NCBI RefSeq assembly: GCF_022201045.2
Contig: NC_068558.1
Coordinates: 43,551,001-43,615,000, forward strand
Origin: Citrus sinensis
Taxonomy: Eukaryota > Streptophyta > Magnoliopsida > Sapindales > Rutaceae
Length of the DNA stretch: 64,000 nucleotides
Direction: 5' to 3'
Shown: in pieces, positions 51,201 through 63,900 of the stretch
How the letters are laid out: every line of letters begins with the position of its first letter
How positions within the stretch are numbered: the stretch's first letter is position 1
The notes under the pieces: generated by a model
Databases searched by the model: none
What the model was told of the DNA's origin: nothing
Seen by the model: the letters and a program-made list of their open reading frames with translations, nothing else
Made by a program: the position numbers and the translations under genes

Positions 51201-54200
51201 CCCAGTTTGTCTTTCATGTACTTTTCAGAAATCTTTTTATGAATCAGAGATTAGTTTTTGCTTTACATTTAATCACCAATATATCTATAGTGATCTCTCT
51301 CTATCTCTTTTTCTTTTTGAACTTTTCTTTTCTCTGATCATTTTTCACGTTACTTATTTGCAAGAATAGTTGTGTATGGATTATGCTAACGCAGAATGTT
51401 TTTGTATCTCTTATTGGAAGAGAATATGGTGATATGCTTTGAAGATCAGGACACTGGGAGATGTTTGAAAGGACCTCCAAGTGAAGAGAAGAATGTTACC
51501 ACCAGAATGTAAGTTGGAATGACATGCAATTTGCTTCTTAGTTGAAGTTTGTTCCATGTTATATGCTGAAGTGTGATACGATGTGATGGGTTATGGCATA
51601 ATGAGCAGACCTCAAGGTACTACATTCCTTCACAAACCCACCTCGCTCTCTTTTCTCCTTGCCAAACCGACCAAGCTAACATAAACAGTAGAGGATTCCC
51701 TTTTTAATTGGCCCTTCCTCTCTTCATACATGACTGCTTCTCTATATTTAGTTTTACTCCCATCATTTACCAATGTAATTTCCAAGTGACCTTTTGAGTA
51801 ATAACTTCATTAATAAAGTTTTAGTAATAGCACTCTGGCTATTGCTTGTCATTTCATTATTTAACAAGTCAGGGGGACTATTGTTGACAATCTGGTTTTC
51901 CCCCTCTTTTGTGCTTTTCTTTATTATTTTTAACGAAGTCTGGGTGGTGAATGAAAAAGAGAAAAAGCAGCATCTTTTTTTTCCTGATACTATCTTCATA
52001 CTTTTGTTTACTCTTTCTTACTGTTCAGAATTCCATTCTTTCCCTTGTATTTTGCATCAAACTTTAGGGCACCTTTCACCACCACTTGCAAGAATTTGAA
52101 TGTTTCTGTTCTCTATCTACTTCTGTGTTTATTTATGATAAAAAAATTTTTATTGATATATTCTTCATTAATTTTTTAGGCGCATTATTGACTTTGGCAG
52201 CGCAATAGATGACTTCACAGTGAAGCATTTATATGGATCAACTGGACCTTCTAAGTAAATTATTTCTTTTTGAGAGTTATGTTCTTTATTTATCCACGTT
52301 TCTGAATCATATTAATTGATATTTATCTTTTGTTTTGCTAGAGCTGAACAAACTTCTGAATATACCCCTCCTGAAGCTTTTCTTAATGCTACTTGGTATC
52401 AAGGGCCAATAGGCACAACTTTGAAGTATGTCATGTTCCTACTCAATCAACATAGTTAACTTTCTTTGTCTACGTTCAAGAATATATGCTTTAGTTTTTT
52501 CTAGTCACACTAGATATCTGTCCTTGTTGGGTTATCATATGCTTCCATCTATATTTTTTTTTCGCAATTATTAATTGCCATTACTTATTTGTTTGACAGG
52601 TATGATATGTGGAGTGTTGGTGTTGTGATCTTAGAGATGATTTTAGGATCACCGAATGTTTTTCAGATAAGTGATTTAACGCGTGCTCTTTTAGATCACC
52701 ATCTTGAGGGTTGGAATGATAGCTTAAAAGAGCTTGCTTTTAGGTAAGTGTGTGTTGTTCTTGGAGGCCTTCAGCTTAAAAATTGCTAAATACCTTTTCT
52801 TTCTTTTAGTTTTGAAAATTTGAGCACCTCTACTTCACCAGGGATATTTGATAATTATTCCATCATAATCAACAAGTTTATGAAACACTGACTTGTGCTT
52901 CTAATCTTGTTAGTTTTGGGCCGCCAATTTTTGCTTACAGATATTCCTAGTGAACTCCTACATGTTGAAACATAAGTGCTTTGTATAAGACCAACGTGCT
53001 ACACATCCCTTTCTTCCTCTCCCACTTTTGAGTCTTTATCTTATAAGCCCAACTTCTGCCTTCATGGTCAAATATGCCATATTTATTTATGATATTCCTC
53101 TGCATTCAGTACCTGTGCCATATCATGGGGTCGGCAGATCTAACGGTCAGTTCTATTTTATTTTTCTCATTGTAAGAAATGAAACCTGAATTATATTAAA
53201 ACCAGTATGGGGATTACATAAAGTGAACAAGCTGTCCGCAAAAAGAGTATGGGAATTATAGAAAGCTATTGGTAAACCTTGGTCACTAGTATCTACCCAC
53301 AACTAGTTGAAGCTTTGTTTAAATTTTTGTTGAAATATCAAGTAGAATTCTGAAATATTCTGAAATTAGGGCCCTCTAAATTGTGATTTTATTTTTTATT
53401 CTTTTATGATTGAGAAATTAATATGTTGTTCAATAGGGGAATTAATTTTTTGCATGCTTATAGGAAGAATTTTAAAATTTTTGGTTTTGTCTTTGTTTTG
53501 TGGTGCCAGACTTAGGTCTTACATGGAATTATGTATCTTAATTCCTGGGGGTTCCTCAAAGCTTAAGCATACTTCAAACCAAGTAAGTTTACCTTTGTTT
53601 GTTTCCAGATGTTCCCCTGTACTTTTGTTCCCGTCTTTGTGTTTGTGGGGTACCATATTGGCTATATGTTTTATGAGTTTGTTTTTGCACATTCTTTCTT
53701 TTCTCGATTTATTTACTTAGTTTGTTAGATAGTAACTATCGTTTTATCATATATCACTGTATAGGTACCCGACCGGCATGATTGCTAATGTGGATTTTAT
53801 TCTGTCTCTCTTATTTTAAAATTTAAAATTTCAGCATCACCCTCCTTCTTAAGTCAGCTTTTAGTCAAAGTTTAGAGGATTATAGTATGTTATTGTCAAT
53901 GGTGCTCTGAAAACTCTTTGCCTATTATTATCCTTCAGATAATGATGTACTAATAAAATTTGATTTCTGGTATTCAGGGTGGACTCTCCCCTGCTTCATG
54001 GAAATGCTCTGAAGAGTTTTTTTCACTAAAAATAAAGGGTAGAGATCCACTTAAACAAGGGTAAATTATGATATCTTGCATTATGTGTTTTAAGAAAATG
54101 TTGTTCTGAATGTTGCGTTTCTCCTCAGCACTGTTCTTTAGTCATCATATTCTTGTTTTTACCATCTTTTTAGGTTTCCAAATGTTTGGGCATTGCGGTT

Positions 54201-55069
54201 AGTGCGCCAATTATTGCTTTGGGATGCAGTAAGTTTTCAGATTCCATAGTTCTATAATGTTGTTGCGTAGCATTTAAGGCTTGAATTTGTAGTTACTAAT
54301 GTGAATTGTTTTAATACAGCCAACACTACATTGTTGGACAATCTACAAAATGTTTAAAATAATATTAAGTTGTCTTTTGGCTTAGCTTCTGTAGCATTCA
54401 TATGTTTTTTATAAGTTCTTTCAGTTTTTGGGAAGTAATTAATGTGTAAAAATATTGGTTTATTAGAATGGGTGTGTGGGGCCATGGTTTCAAGTTGGGA
54501 AATATTGATTTTGGAATTAATGACAATAGAAAGGCCCATTATTGCTCTTTGTAATGTCTGATCTCTTGCACTAAGAATTGTATTCTGAATTACTCGGTTT
54601 TATCATTCTAAATGAAGGCAGTAATGTAAGGGACATATTTTTTCTTGTGCGAAGGTGTGTGCATTTAAGTTCACTTACCTTTTTTTTTCTTTGTTTTTTT
54701 TGGTTGGTTTTTTTTTTTTGGGGGGGGGGAATAGTTGAAACAGCATTTAAGTTCATCTATTTTGTCAGCTGAGCTAATGACGGCCTTTAAACTTCTTTGT
54801 TATTTTCTCCAGTCAAAAAGTGGGAGCTACATGCATGGTTTGGGGTTTAGAAGATAAGTGAGCTGGTTATTATAGCTTAGGATTATCGGGCATTAGAATT
54901 AATATGGCTAAATTTTTTCAATCACCTTCAGTATTTTAGATTTTAGTTCTGTAGTGTGCAGTTGATTTATTATTGCAAGCCAATCTGAAGTACATTTAAC
55001 TTGTAGGAGGATCGATTGAGTGTTGACGTTGCTCTGCGGCATCCTTATTTCCAACCTTCCAAAAGATGA
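42245..55069 (+). CDS. PP2C phosphatase-protein kinase fusion protein
   Basis: Twenty exons give 1103 aa: 42245-42539, 43304-43562, 43731-43836, 43924-44065, 44198-44462, 44636-45003, 45808-45881, 46657-46810, 47252-47435, 47988-48222, 49505-50011, 50593-50650, 51421-51508, 52180-52254, 52342-52425, 52600-52743, 53510-53582, 53978-54060, 54174-54228, 55007-55069. Intron 3 is GC-AG; the rest are GT-AG. Residues 11-24 are hydrophobic ([10 protein letters not shown]). PP2C spans about 75-442: [10 protein letters not shown]115 in [27 protein letters not shown]383 in SDG, and D434-N435. A linker runs to about 615. The kinase spans about 617-1100: GRGSYGEV, K691 (FILKRI), a likely alpha-C glutamate E708 or E713, H877-R878-D879 with KPEN, D916-F917-G918, and PPE near 946. 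Both halves look catalytically competent. The homologues are Arabidopsis At3g63340 (PP2C) and At3g63330 (kinase), annotated there as separate genes. Substrates are unknown. Confidence 0.93.
42662..42683. repeat. (AC)11 microsatellite in intron 1 of the PP2C-kinase gene
   Basis: Uninterrupted AC run within the first intron. Confidence 0.95.
45601..45722. repeat. 61-bp perfect tandem duplication in intron 6
   Basis: GAATTTAAGATAACAAAGTG and the rest of the 61-bp unit occur at 45601-45661 and again at 45662-45722 without visible change. A recent intronic duplication. Confidence 0.93.
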
Positions 55070-57424
55070 GTTGGTGAGAGGTATACGAGTTTCTTTCACT
55101 TTTTTCCCCCGTCCCACTAAAGGTACAGTACTCTTCATTTTCTTGTAGTAATTACCAGACGTAATACATATTGTTGTTATACTCTAGATTTTATTTATGT
55201 AGATGCAAATCTTTTTCAGGTATGATGGCGGGCAAAATAGAGAGTAAAATCCACAAGTCAAGTATAGGCATGCCACTAAGTCAAGCTAAAGAAAGCATCC
55301 CCTTGGACTAGAGATTCACTTCTTTCTTAACGTGAGACATTTGGCTTTTCAAAATTAGGATGACCTGTCACTGGCTTCAAGCGGTACCTATAAGGTGAAC
55401 TTCACTGAATTTTTGTTCTAATTCATACTTGGTGTTGATATACCATTCAGACTTTCTGAAAACTGCAGATGTCCGAATCAGTGCCTTGCTACTCAATAGG
55501 TACTCGACGGGAGTTCAGGTGGAGGATGGGTTCAAGTTCCGTGATAAGATTGCAACAGCCTAAGATCAGCACCTTCTATTGAATTGATGCATCACCAGGA
55601 GTAGTTGCTGGTGACTATGATTATATTCAGCATCGCTGTCCTCTTTCAGTTCAAGAATACTGCCATAGGACTGTCACAGGGGGATAATGACAGTTTCTCA
55701 GTTCTCTTTTGCTATGGGTAGTATGGGGACTTCTCGGTAGCAGAAAGTGGGGAACAACCATATTCGTCCCTTCAACAGGATTCTGAAATGGTCTTGACCC
55801 TAGTTTGCAATTTTGCCACGAGTTAAAAAGGCATGGGACCACCATATTTGGGCCCTTGAATTGGACACTGAAATGTTATTCACCTCCGATTTCCCTAGTG
55901 TTGCACTGAAGTTGTCCGCAAAACGGCTTTTATGTTTTTAAAACTAATGTTATAATTATTTACTTTAATTGACAATATTGATTTTATATTTTTGAAAAAT
56001 GTGGATTAAAAGCAACACTTCAATTCAAAATGGGTTCTTAAATCGTGGTTACTGAATGATGTTAATTAGTGCAGCAAAATGTAAAGCACATTCTTGTAAA
56101 ACCTTGCGAAGCCACAGCCATTTTGATTAGGTACAGGTAATGGCTTTTCAGATGTGCACGAAAACTGCACATCTGAAAGACGAAAGAATGAATTGAAATA
56201 GGTATTTTTCTTTTAATTTTTTTAGTTGTATCCACATGAAATCTACATTTTACGATCCGTACCTGAGAAGCATACATAACCTAACAAGAGTATATAAATA
56301 TTCAAAACTGTGGTTATTTTTATTTCTATTTTTTCATATACAATCAAAGAGTAGAAAATATTCTTTCATTAAAGTGAGGGATTCCCCTAAAAACAATAAA
56401 AACACAGTCATACACTAAAAGATAAAATGTACTATTCTAAAATGTGTGTTTTTCTAGTCTTCTAATTTATTTATTACTTAATAAAGTTAAGGATTTTTAT
56501 TATATAATACTCAAAAAGCTAGTTCAATCACTCTCAAGAAGTATTATAACCTGAACCAATATCTCAAATAGGGGGATATTAGCTTTTTGTGTGATATCGA
56601 TCTTCTATAGAATCTTATTTAATGAGGACATCATCAATTTAATAAAGGGAGAATTTCATTAAAATATAAAAGGATTTATATTTTAATTATAATTCAACAG
56701 AATATGGTTTTTATTTTATAAAGACATTGTCACTTCAATAAAATGAGGATATTAAAATGAAGATGCCACTAAAATATAAAAGAATACATATTTTAATATA
56801 TTAGAGACTGTATTTTTTATTTGATAATAATATTTTCATTTTATTAAAATAAAGATGTCCTTATTAAATAATATTAATAATTAATTTTTTTCTCATACAG
56901 ATGCTCTCATTTATTACATATTATTAAGTCAAATGATAGAATAGTATATCTTGACAATAAATAAATAAATAAAATAAGAGCCCATGTATAATAAAATTCA
57001 TAGACACTTGTCACCTTATATAATAATGTAAGATACACAATTATCCTGCAACTTCTCAATAAAAATTAAACAACTAAAAAAATATGAAGTAACAAAATCT
57101 TATTTTTTCACTACAGTTGAATTTTCATAAAATGGTGGAGGACAGTTGTTTACCTTAACAAGCTCCGTATTCAGATTATTATACAATACCATTGATGTGA
57201 ATGTGCAATCCTATAACATTTTTGGGCTCTCAAATAGTCAAATGTATACTACGAAGCTGTTAACTTATTCGGGGATCAAAGGATGAAGAAGACTGGTGTT
57301 ATTATGTGTATCTGAATTAAAGAGCGCAGAATGAGTAATTTGCTCTTCTAGTTTGCATTTTATTTCAGACAGAACTGAACTCGAGTCGAAAGATATTACT
57401 GAACTGCTCCGTCACGCAGCCAGA
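55070..57424. other. Intergenic between the tandem PP2C genes
   Basis: The first several hundred bases are probably the 3' UTR of the fusion gene. About 55480-55900 is less AT-rich, contains two related phrases ('ggggaacaaccatattcgtccctt' type and 'gggaccaccatatttgggccctt' type about 100 bp apart) and has no long ORF. About 56400-57130 is AT-rich with direct-repeat character (blocks of 'attttaataaaatgagga' type). The proximal promoter of the second PP2C gene ends the region. Confidence 0.45.
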
Positions 57425-59380
57425 ATGGATGGATTTGAAATTGATACAGTATTATTATTGTTCTCGTTTGGACTTGTACTTAATTCTTCTTATACGGCGT
57501 CGTGTTCATTTGGGAATGGGAACAGGATATCTGTATCATCATGTACGATGATCCATGAGGACGAAGGCAGTGTTCCTAGTGTTATTGCGTCTGATGAGTG
57601 TCTGAGTCTCCTCCAATGGCCAATCTCTACAACTGCATCTCTTCGTAATCGTACGATCGAGTGTCAGTTTGCGCAGCTTAAGGGACGCCGAAAATACCAA
57701 GAAGATCGTATAACATGTGATCTTGACATGAACATGCCGTCTCTTGGTTATTTCTCTCTCACTTTTTTATTTGATTATGTTTAATTTGTGGTATTAAATT
57801 TTGACATTGAAGGACATCTATCTAAACTTGACAAGTTGGTTGGGTAATTTTCACAAACACATTTTTGCTGTAAAAGAGACTAATGATATTTGACCAACTT
57901 CAAGGCAAGTTAGTGTTGTAGTCATTTGGGAACCTGCTCTACTTCAACACCTCCCAACGCAAATATAGGTAAACCTAGAATTATTATTTTGGAAATTACA
58001 GGATGCATGCGCCTAATTTGAAGAAATACAAGCGCAGCATAAAAGGGATTTCTTGAGAGGGGTGGTGCAAGGTGTTTGACAATGTATAGCTTTACTGCTA
58101 AAACAATGTATAGCTTTACTACTGAATCTGTGGGTGCAGGCAAAAATGATCTGAAGGAAGTTAGGCTTGGTATTGCAGCAGTTTTTGATGGTCATGGCGG
58201 TTCAGAAGCTAGTGAAATGGCATCCCATCTTCTCTTGAATTATTTTCACCTGCACTATGTATCCAAAATGTACAAGCTAATGGTGCAATACAAGGGAGAG
58301 CTGACTATGGCTGAGAGTAAGTCTTTGCTGTTGCAAGTTTTAAAAGAATCACTGTTGAGTACAATCCATGATATTGATGTCAAATTTACTCAGGTCAGTA
58401 TTGTGCCTCATTCTCTTGATTTTGATTCTCGCAATTATTCCAGTATTTTGCTCCTCGTAACTTTGCATGTGGCTCATTCATTATCCTCAGGTGGCTCTTG
58501 AGAATAATCATATTTGTGGGTCCACAGCCACCATCATTCTAATGTTTGATAGGCAAATTTTAGTTGCAAATGTTGGTGATTCAAAAGCATTCCTCTTTTC
58601 TGATAAGATTCAGTCTGGTCAGGGTGCTGAAGGTCTCAATTTCCTTGTTCTGCTCTGTGTTTAACCATGTAAAGTATTGCACCTACACAAATAGTACACA
58701 CACTTGACAACTGAATTTTATTACATGGAACAGCTTATGAGTGGGATGTTAAATGGTAATTTGGCAGCAATGCTTTCTGCTATAGAATTAACAAAAGATC
58801 ATCATCCAGATAGAGATGATGAAAGAGCTCGAATTGAAGCAGCTGGTGGCTCTGTTATTGTTTGGGGAGTGCCTCGAGTTAATGGCGTCCTTGCAATGTC
58901 GCGATCCATTGGTGACATTTATTTGAAAAGGTAAGCCTCTAAATTCATTTAATTTTGGATTCATTGTCAAAGCTGGTAGAAAGCTAGAAATTAACTAGTT
59001 TCCTCGCTGTCTTTAATGGCGATTCTGGCCGCTGGGTCTCATTTTCCGTGCCAATAGATTAACAATTATCAGAGTTTGTTAAAGACATGGGGGCTGCGCT
59101 TCTAATTCAAAAGTATTCTAACATTGATTACAGGTATGGTGTTATAGCAGTACCCGAGTTAACAGGTTGGCAACCCCTGACTACTGCTGATAGGTATTTG
59201 ATGGTTGCAACTGACGGCATTTTTGAGAGCCTGACAGCAAATGATGTCCGTGATCTAATATTAGAATGGAATTCACACGATATCCAAGGATCATCATCTT
59301 CGTTGGCTGAATATATTGTAAACACGGCTTATGATAAAGGCAGTACAGATAACCTTTCTGTCATCTTGATTCCCTTATGA
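57425..59380 (+). CDS. PP2C-type protein phosphatase, tandem paralogue without kinase
   Basis: Five exons (57425-57746, 58140-58393, 58491-58632, 58768-58930, 59134-59380) give 375 aa. I chose the ATG at 57425 (MDGFEIDTV); further upstream the frame only has a TTG. Residues 7-19 are hydrophobic ([13 protein letters not shown]), like the start of the neighbouring fusion protein. PP2C motifs are complete: [10 protein letters not shown]124 in [33 protein letters not shown] and GSTDN. Exon 3 is 142 nt, equal to exon 4 of the fusion gene, and shares its phase. The exon 3 donor (58632) and exon 4 acceptor (ttggcag, 58767) were chosen because other choices hit stops or break alignment. The protein lacks two loops of the fusion PP2C and ends right after the phosphatase domain. 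A similar PP2C neighbour (At3g63320) exists in Arabidopsis. Mg/Mn-dependent Ser/Thr phosphatase; substrate unknown. Confidence 0.88.
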
Positions 59381-60939
59381 GTTGGGCTTTTCAGAAACTC
59401 GTACAAGGAATTAGCATCAACTGTTTTGCCTCGCTAATGTTTTCCGTACCGTAATGCTGCATCCATATGATCTGGCATCCATATTCACAAATTATTCTGA
59501 TTTCTGATACTAACATCTGCTTGCCAGTCACAGAGCTTTGCTGGCGTTGAATCGATTACTGCGGATTTATTTTTTGAGCAGTTCGTACGCCGTCCGCTCA
59601 AACAGTTTTCCTTCGTTGATTAAATTATGGGCTCAACTGTGTTACCATTAACTGCGGCAACATATTCCCATTCTTTTGTCTTTCTTGGGTTAATTACAAA
59701 ACAATCAGATAGTTTAAAATTTTGACTCATAGTCCTACTTATTTTAATTTTTTAAACTTAATTTAAAGGGGGGGTATTTTTTTAACTATTAATTCACACA
59801 CTTATCATCTGAGTTTCAAAAAGAAAATTTACTCTGTGCACCTACCCAAATGTCAAATGTATCCTTGATAAAATTAATTTTTTATTTGGGCTAAAAAAAT
59901 GATTAAAATAATATATAAAAAATTGATTAAATTATTTACATGCGCACTAGCGTCAGTTTCATATCTCCAGTAATTAACATTTAACAATTAAATTCTATCA
60001 CTGACTCGAAAGTTATTGAATATGAGATGTGAAAAAAATCTCTTAAATAAGTGTCGAGCATAAAATGACTTTGCCTCCAAATCCTTGTTAAAATACTTTC
60101 AAACTTGTTCATTAAGTTCTTAGATGTAAGAAAAAAAAATGAAGAGCAATTTTTTCTTTTTTTCCCCCACTTTTTGAGACCTTATTGAACAATAAAAAAA
60201 AATAATAATTAGTAAACTAATAAATATGTTTTTATTACATAATGAAATTATTGACTATATATTGAACAAGTATAATGAAAAAAATATTAACTACAAATTA
60301 AGAACAAGGATTAAATTCATATTCATATTTATCATAAAATATGGTTTATAATTAATACATAATTTTACTATATATTGAATTAATTAATTAATTAATAATT
60401 GTATTAATTTGAATATATTAATTCAAATATAAGAATAAGTTATTTTGTCTGTGAAATTAACTGGATCAAATACACCTAAGTGTAAAAAATTTCAATACTA
60501 TGGACTCGTGTGAAAATTTTGAATCTTTTTCACTTTTTTAATTTTGTAGCAACACTGGGGACTGCAATGTTAATAATCCAACAAGAACATCTTATTTGGG
60601 GTTAGATCTTAAGGTGGATTAGAAAAAGACAAAAAATGGAGTCTGTTACCACAGCGGTAACCCAAGTAACCGTTATCAAAGTCAGACGCATAAACTGACT
60701 TACAAGAAATTAAACAGCATTTTCCAGCCATGATAAACAAAAGATCAAGGAATATTTTGCCAATATCAATAATTTGATTATCAAAATCCACAATGACAGA
60801 TTACCGAAAATAAAAAATGGAGGAGAAAAGAGGGACAAAAATGACATGGATTTTACTTACACACTCGTATCTATGTATACACGGTGATTATACAATTCTC
60901 TTTTCTCACATTTTCGTCTTTAACAGTCTTGTTCAACAT
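59381..60939. other. Intergenic between convergent PP2C and ETO1 genes
   Basis: It holds the 3' UTRs of both genes at its ends. About 59700-60550 is AT-rich, with a TTAATTAATTAATTAA run near 60380. No gene or mobile element was recognised. Confidence 0.5.
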
Positions 60940-63900
60940 TTATGGTTCATGGCTGTATACACGGCTATGAAGCTCCAGCATTTCTTGATCATTTGGATCA
61001 ACAGAGAGAGCTGCTCGACAATCTCGCAAAGCCCCCAATACATCGCCAGTGTGCTCATGAAATGCAGCTCGCAGGTGTAGAAGGTGAAGGTCTGCTTTGA
61101 ATGCGATTGCCCTTGATAGCTCTGCAATTGCTTCATTCTCTTTGTGGCTGTCCATTAAAACTGTTTCAAACCAAAACCACAACCAGCTCCAACAAATAAA
61201 TGCCTCGAAATATAATAGAAATATATGATAACTAAATCTTTCTCACGTCTCATATACAAGACAAATTGCTAATGCAAACTGTTATGTGCAAATTAAGGAA
61301 AACAATCAGACCTGCAGCTCGATATCTATAAGGGTAAACCCGGAGGGGATCTAATTGAGTGACCATCTCTAGATCTGCCCTTGTGAGTTCACGATCACAG
61401 TATTCAGATCTCTTTTCATAGGCAGATGCATTGTTCCGAGCCTTCTTAATCAGTTTCGTCATTTCCTCGTATGCCGTTGTTTTATTATTTTTCAGAAAAT
61501 GAACCCGAGCAAGACCCTGGTGAGCGCGGGTATGCCGGATCTTTAGTGCATTGCTGTAGCAATCAGCAGCCAAGTCCAACTGCCCACAGTCAACATAAAC
61601 ACTTCCTAGATTGTTCAGTGCCTGGAAATTGGAAATTCAAAAATTTTAATAAACTAGAAAATTGTATCATCCCAACATTTTTACTCCACTTAAGTGTACC
61701 ATTGGAAATAACGTAACGACATAAATTATCTTACAAAAGGATAAATAAGCTGATAATAGCAAAAAGCCGTAACAACTGGGAAAAGTTGCAGCTTGTAAAA
61801 TCCCAAATTATATGCTCCACTAATGACCAACTTTCTATGAAAAAGAAACAAAACTAAGTCAGCCTTTGCATCAAAACACCCCATCTCATTACCAAGGCCA
61901 ATAGAAATACAAATCCTCAATAGTAAACCATTACTCTCAAATATTTGGGAAGCCTGCATGCAAATATCCAATAAGCTACTACATTGTCACGTTCTCCAGA
62001 GGTATACAGTATTACAGGGCAGCTGGTTCCACCCCCATCTTCTAAGAGAATCTTCTAGACCTTCAAGGTAAACAAAGGCCCCAAGCACATCTTTTCTAAT
62101 AACCAGAATGAAATAAACATCCCCACAATAATGTATCAAGCACAACAGAAATAAGCAGGAATCTCATTTATGTACTGCACTGAAACTGGACAGGAAACCA
62201 GGAATTGCAGTCATCATCAAATTTTGCCATCCAGACTTTCAAATTTGTAGAATAGACACTTTGGCAAAATAAAGATTCCCCATTCCTTAGCACAACATTG
62301 AAACCAATGTTTACAAGTAGAGACAATACGGTTGAATCTCTTCTAATTAATATCTTCAATCAGCAGATGCTTATTATCTTAATCAATTGAAAAGCGGAAT
62401 TCAATTGATAGTAGGAACCATAGCTTTTATCTGGTGCACTTTGTCATCTACCACAGGTGCCAATATGTTCTTGAACCCAAAAATTAAGTGAGAACTTTAA
62501 GACACTGAAATAGAATCATAACATCAATTTTGGTTTAATGCAGAATTGTGCTATAACATATACAAGGAAAAACTTGAATTCCTTCAAGAACATACATTTA
62601 AAATTCCTCATCCCCTCTTCTAAATTTTTTCTCTTTTAAAAAACAAATTAAAAAAGGGAAGAAGAAGAAGAAGAAATAGCAGTTCGCGGAGGACCAATAT
62701 CCAACAATAAGAGCAACAATAAAGAAAACATTTTTGGCAGACCGATTATCACAATTAACAGGGTGGAAACCTTTAACAAAATCGTAGGTCAATTCATACC
62801 TGACCTTTGCGCAGCCTGTCTGAGGGGCACTTCAAGGCATCTTCAAGCAGTGAAACAACAGTTGAAGAACAAGATGAATCCTGGCTAGAGTCGGCCAATG
62901 CATAGGCCTTAAGGAAGAAGGCTTCAAACGATCTCTTCATTTGGATAGACTCTTCTGCTTTTCTAAGCCCTTCCTCACAATGACTCGTATCATATAAAAT
63001 CCATCCCTCATACACCAGGCGTTCGTGATCACTGGCTGCATGTTGGCGAGCTAACTGTAAACTTCGCATGGCTGCCTCAGGACAATTTAACCTGATCAAG
63101 ATAGAAGTGAGTTTTGCTCACCCTTGCACTATAATCATAACAACATTTAAATTCTGAAGGTACAGAAGACAAACACGGAGCTGAAGATCAGGCCCAATAA
63201 TCGAAATTACTCACAATAGGAACTTGAATTTTCAGGAAATTTTTATTTTTGTTCCTTCCATTGTCAGTTAAAGTTGCATATTTTGCAGCTAGGTTAATCA
63301 TATGTTATGGATGATTATAAAAAAGTAAACTAGAAAGAAATAACATGCATAATATAAGCTCCATTTTCTTCACAAAGGAAAAAAAAAAGAACAAAAAAAG
63401 ATTTAGATCCTGTACCCACCTAAGGAGAAGTAAAGACTGCCTGAAGTATAATACTCCTTTTGGAGCATCAGATTCAAGCATCTGGTAGATTACAGAGAGC
63501 GATCCGATATCATCAACAGAAGACCACCGATCATACAATTGCAACCAGCAATCTGCTATAGTCCAATTGTCAATATGCTCACGTACAAGCATATGGAGTT
63601 GGGATGCTGCTACCCGTCCCTCAAACATCCTATAGTCTGGTGAGAGCGTGAGAATTGCCTGAACATCACAAAGGGCTGCTTGGTAATCCTCAAGAGCCAA
63701 AAAGAAACAAAACCTGAGCTCCAAGCATTCTAGAGCTAGTTTAAACCCAAGAATCCGATTAATTTCTGCAAGTGCAGCTTCAACATTCTGTTTTGTCATT
63801 AAGGAAGAAGCGCGATACATGTAGGGATAAGAAAGAGTTGGATCCAAAGCAGTTGCTTTGTCAAGATCTTCCCACCTCTTATCACCTTCACAGTATAATG

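Noticed and set aside
55490..55580. 'ggttcaagttccg' resembling a tRNA T-loop
   Set aside because: No acceptor stem, D-arm or anticodon arm could be folded around it.
58735..58767. Upstream extension of exon 4 in the second PP2C gene from the acceptor at 58734
   Set aside because: In the phase required by exon 3 it meets a stop (TGG TAA); the acceptor at 58767 keeps the frame.
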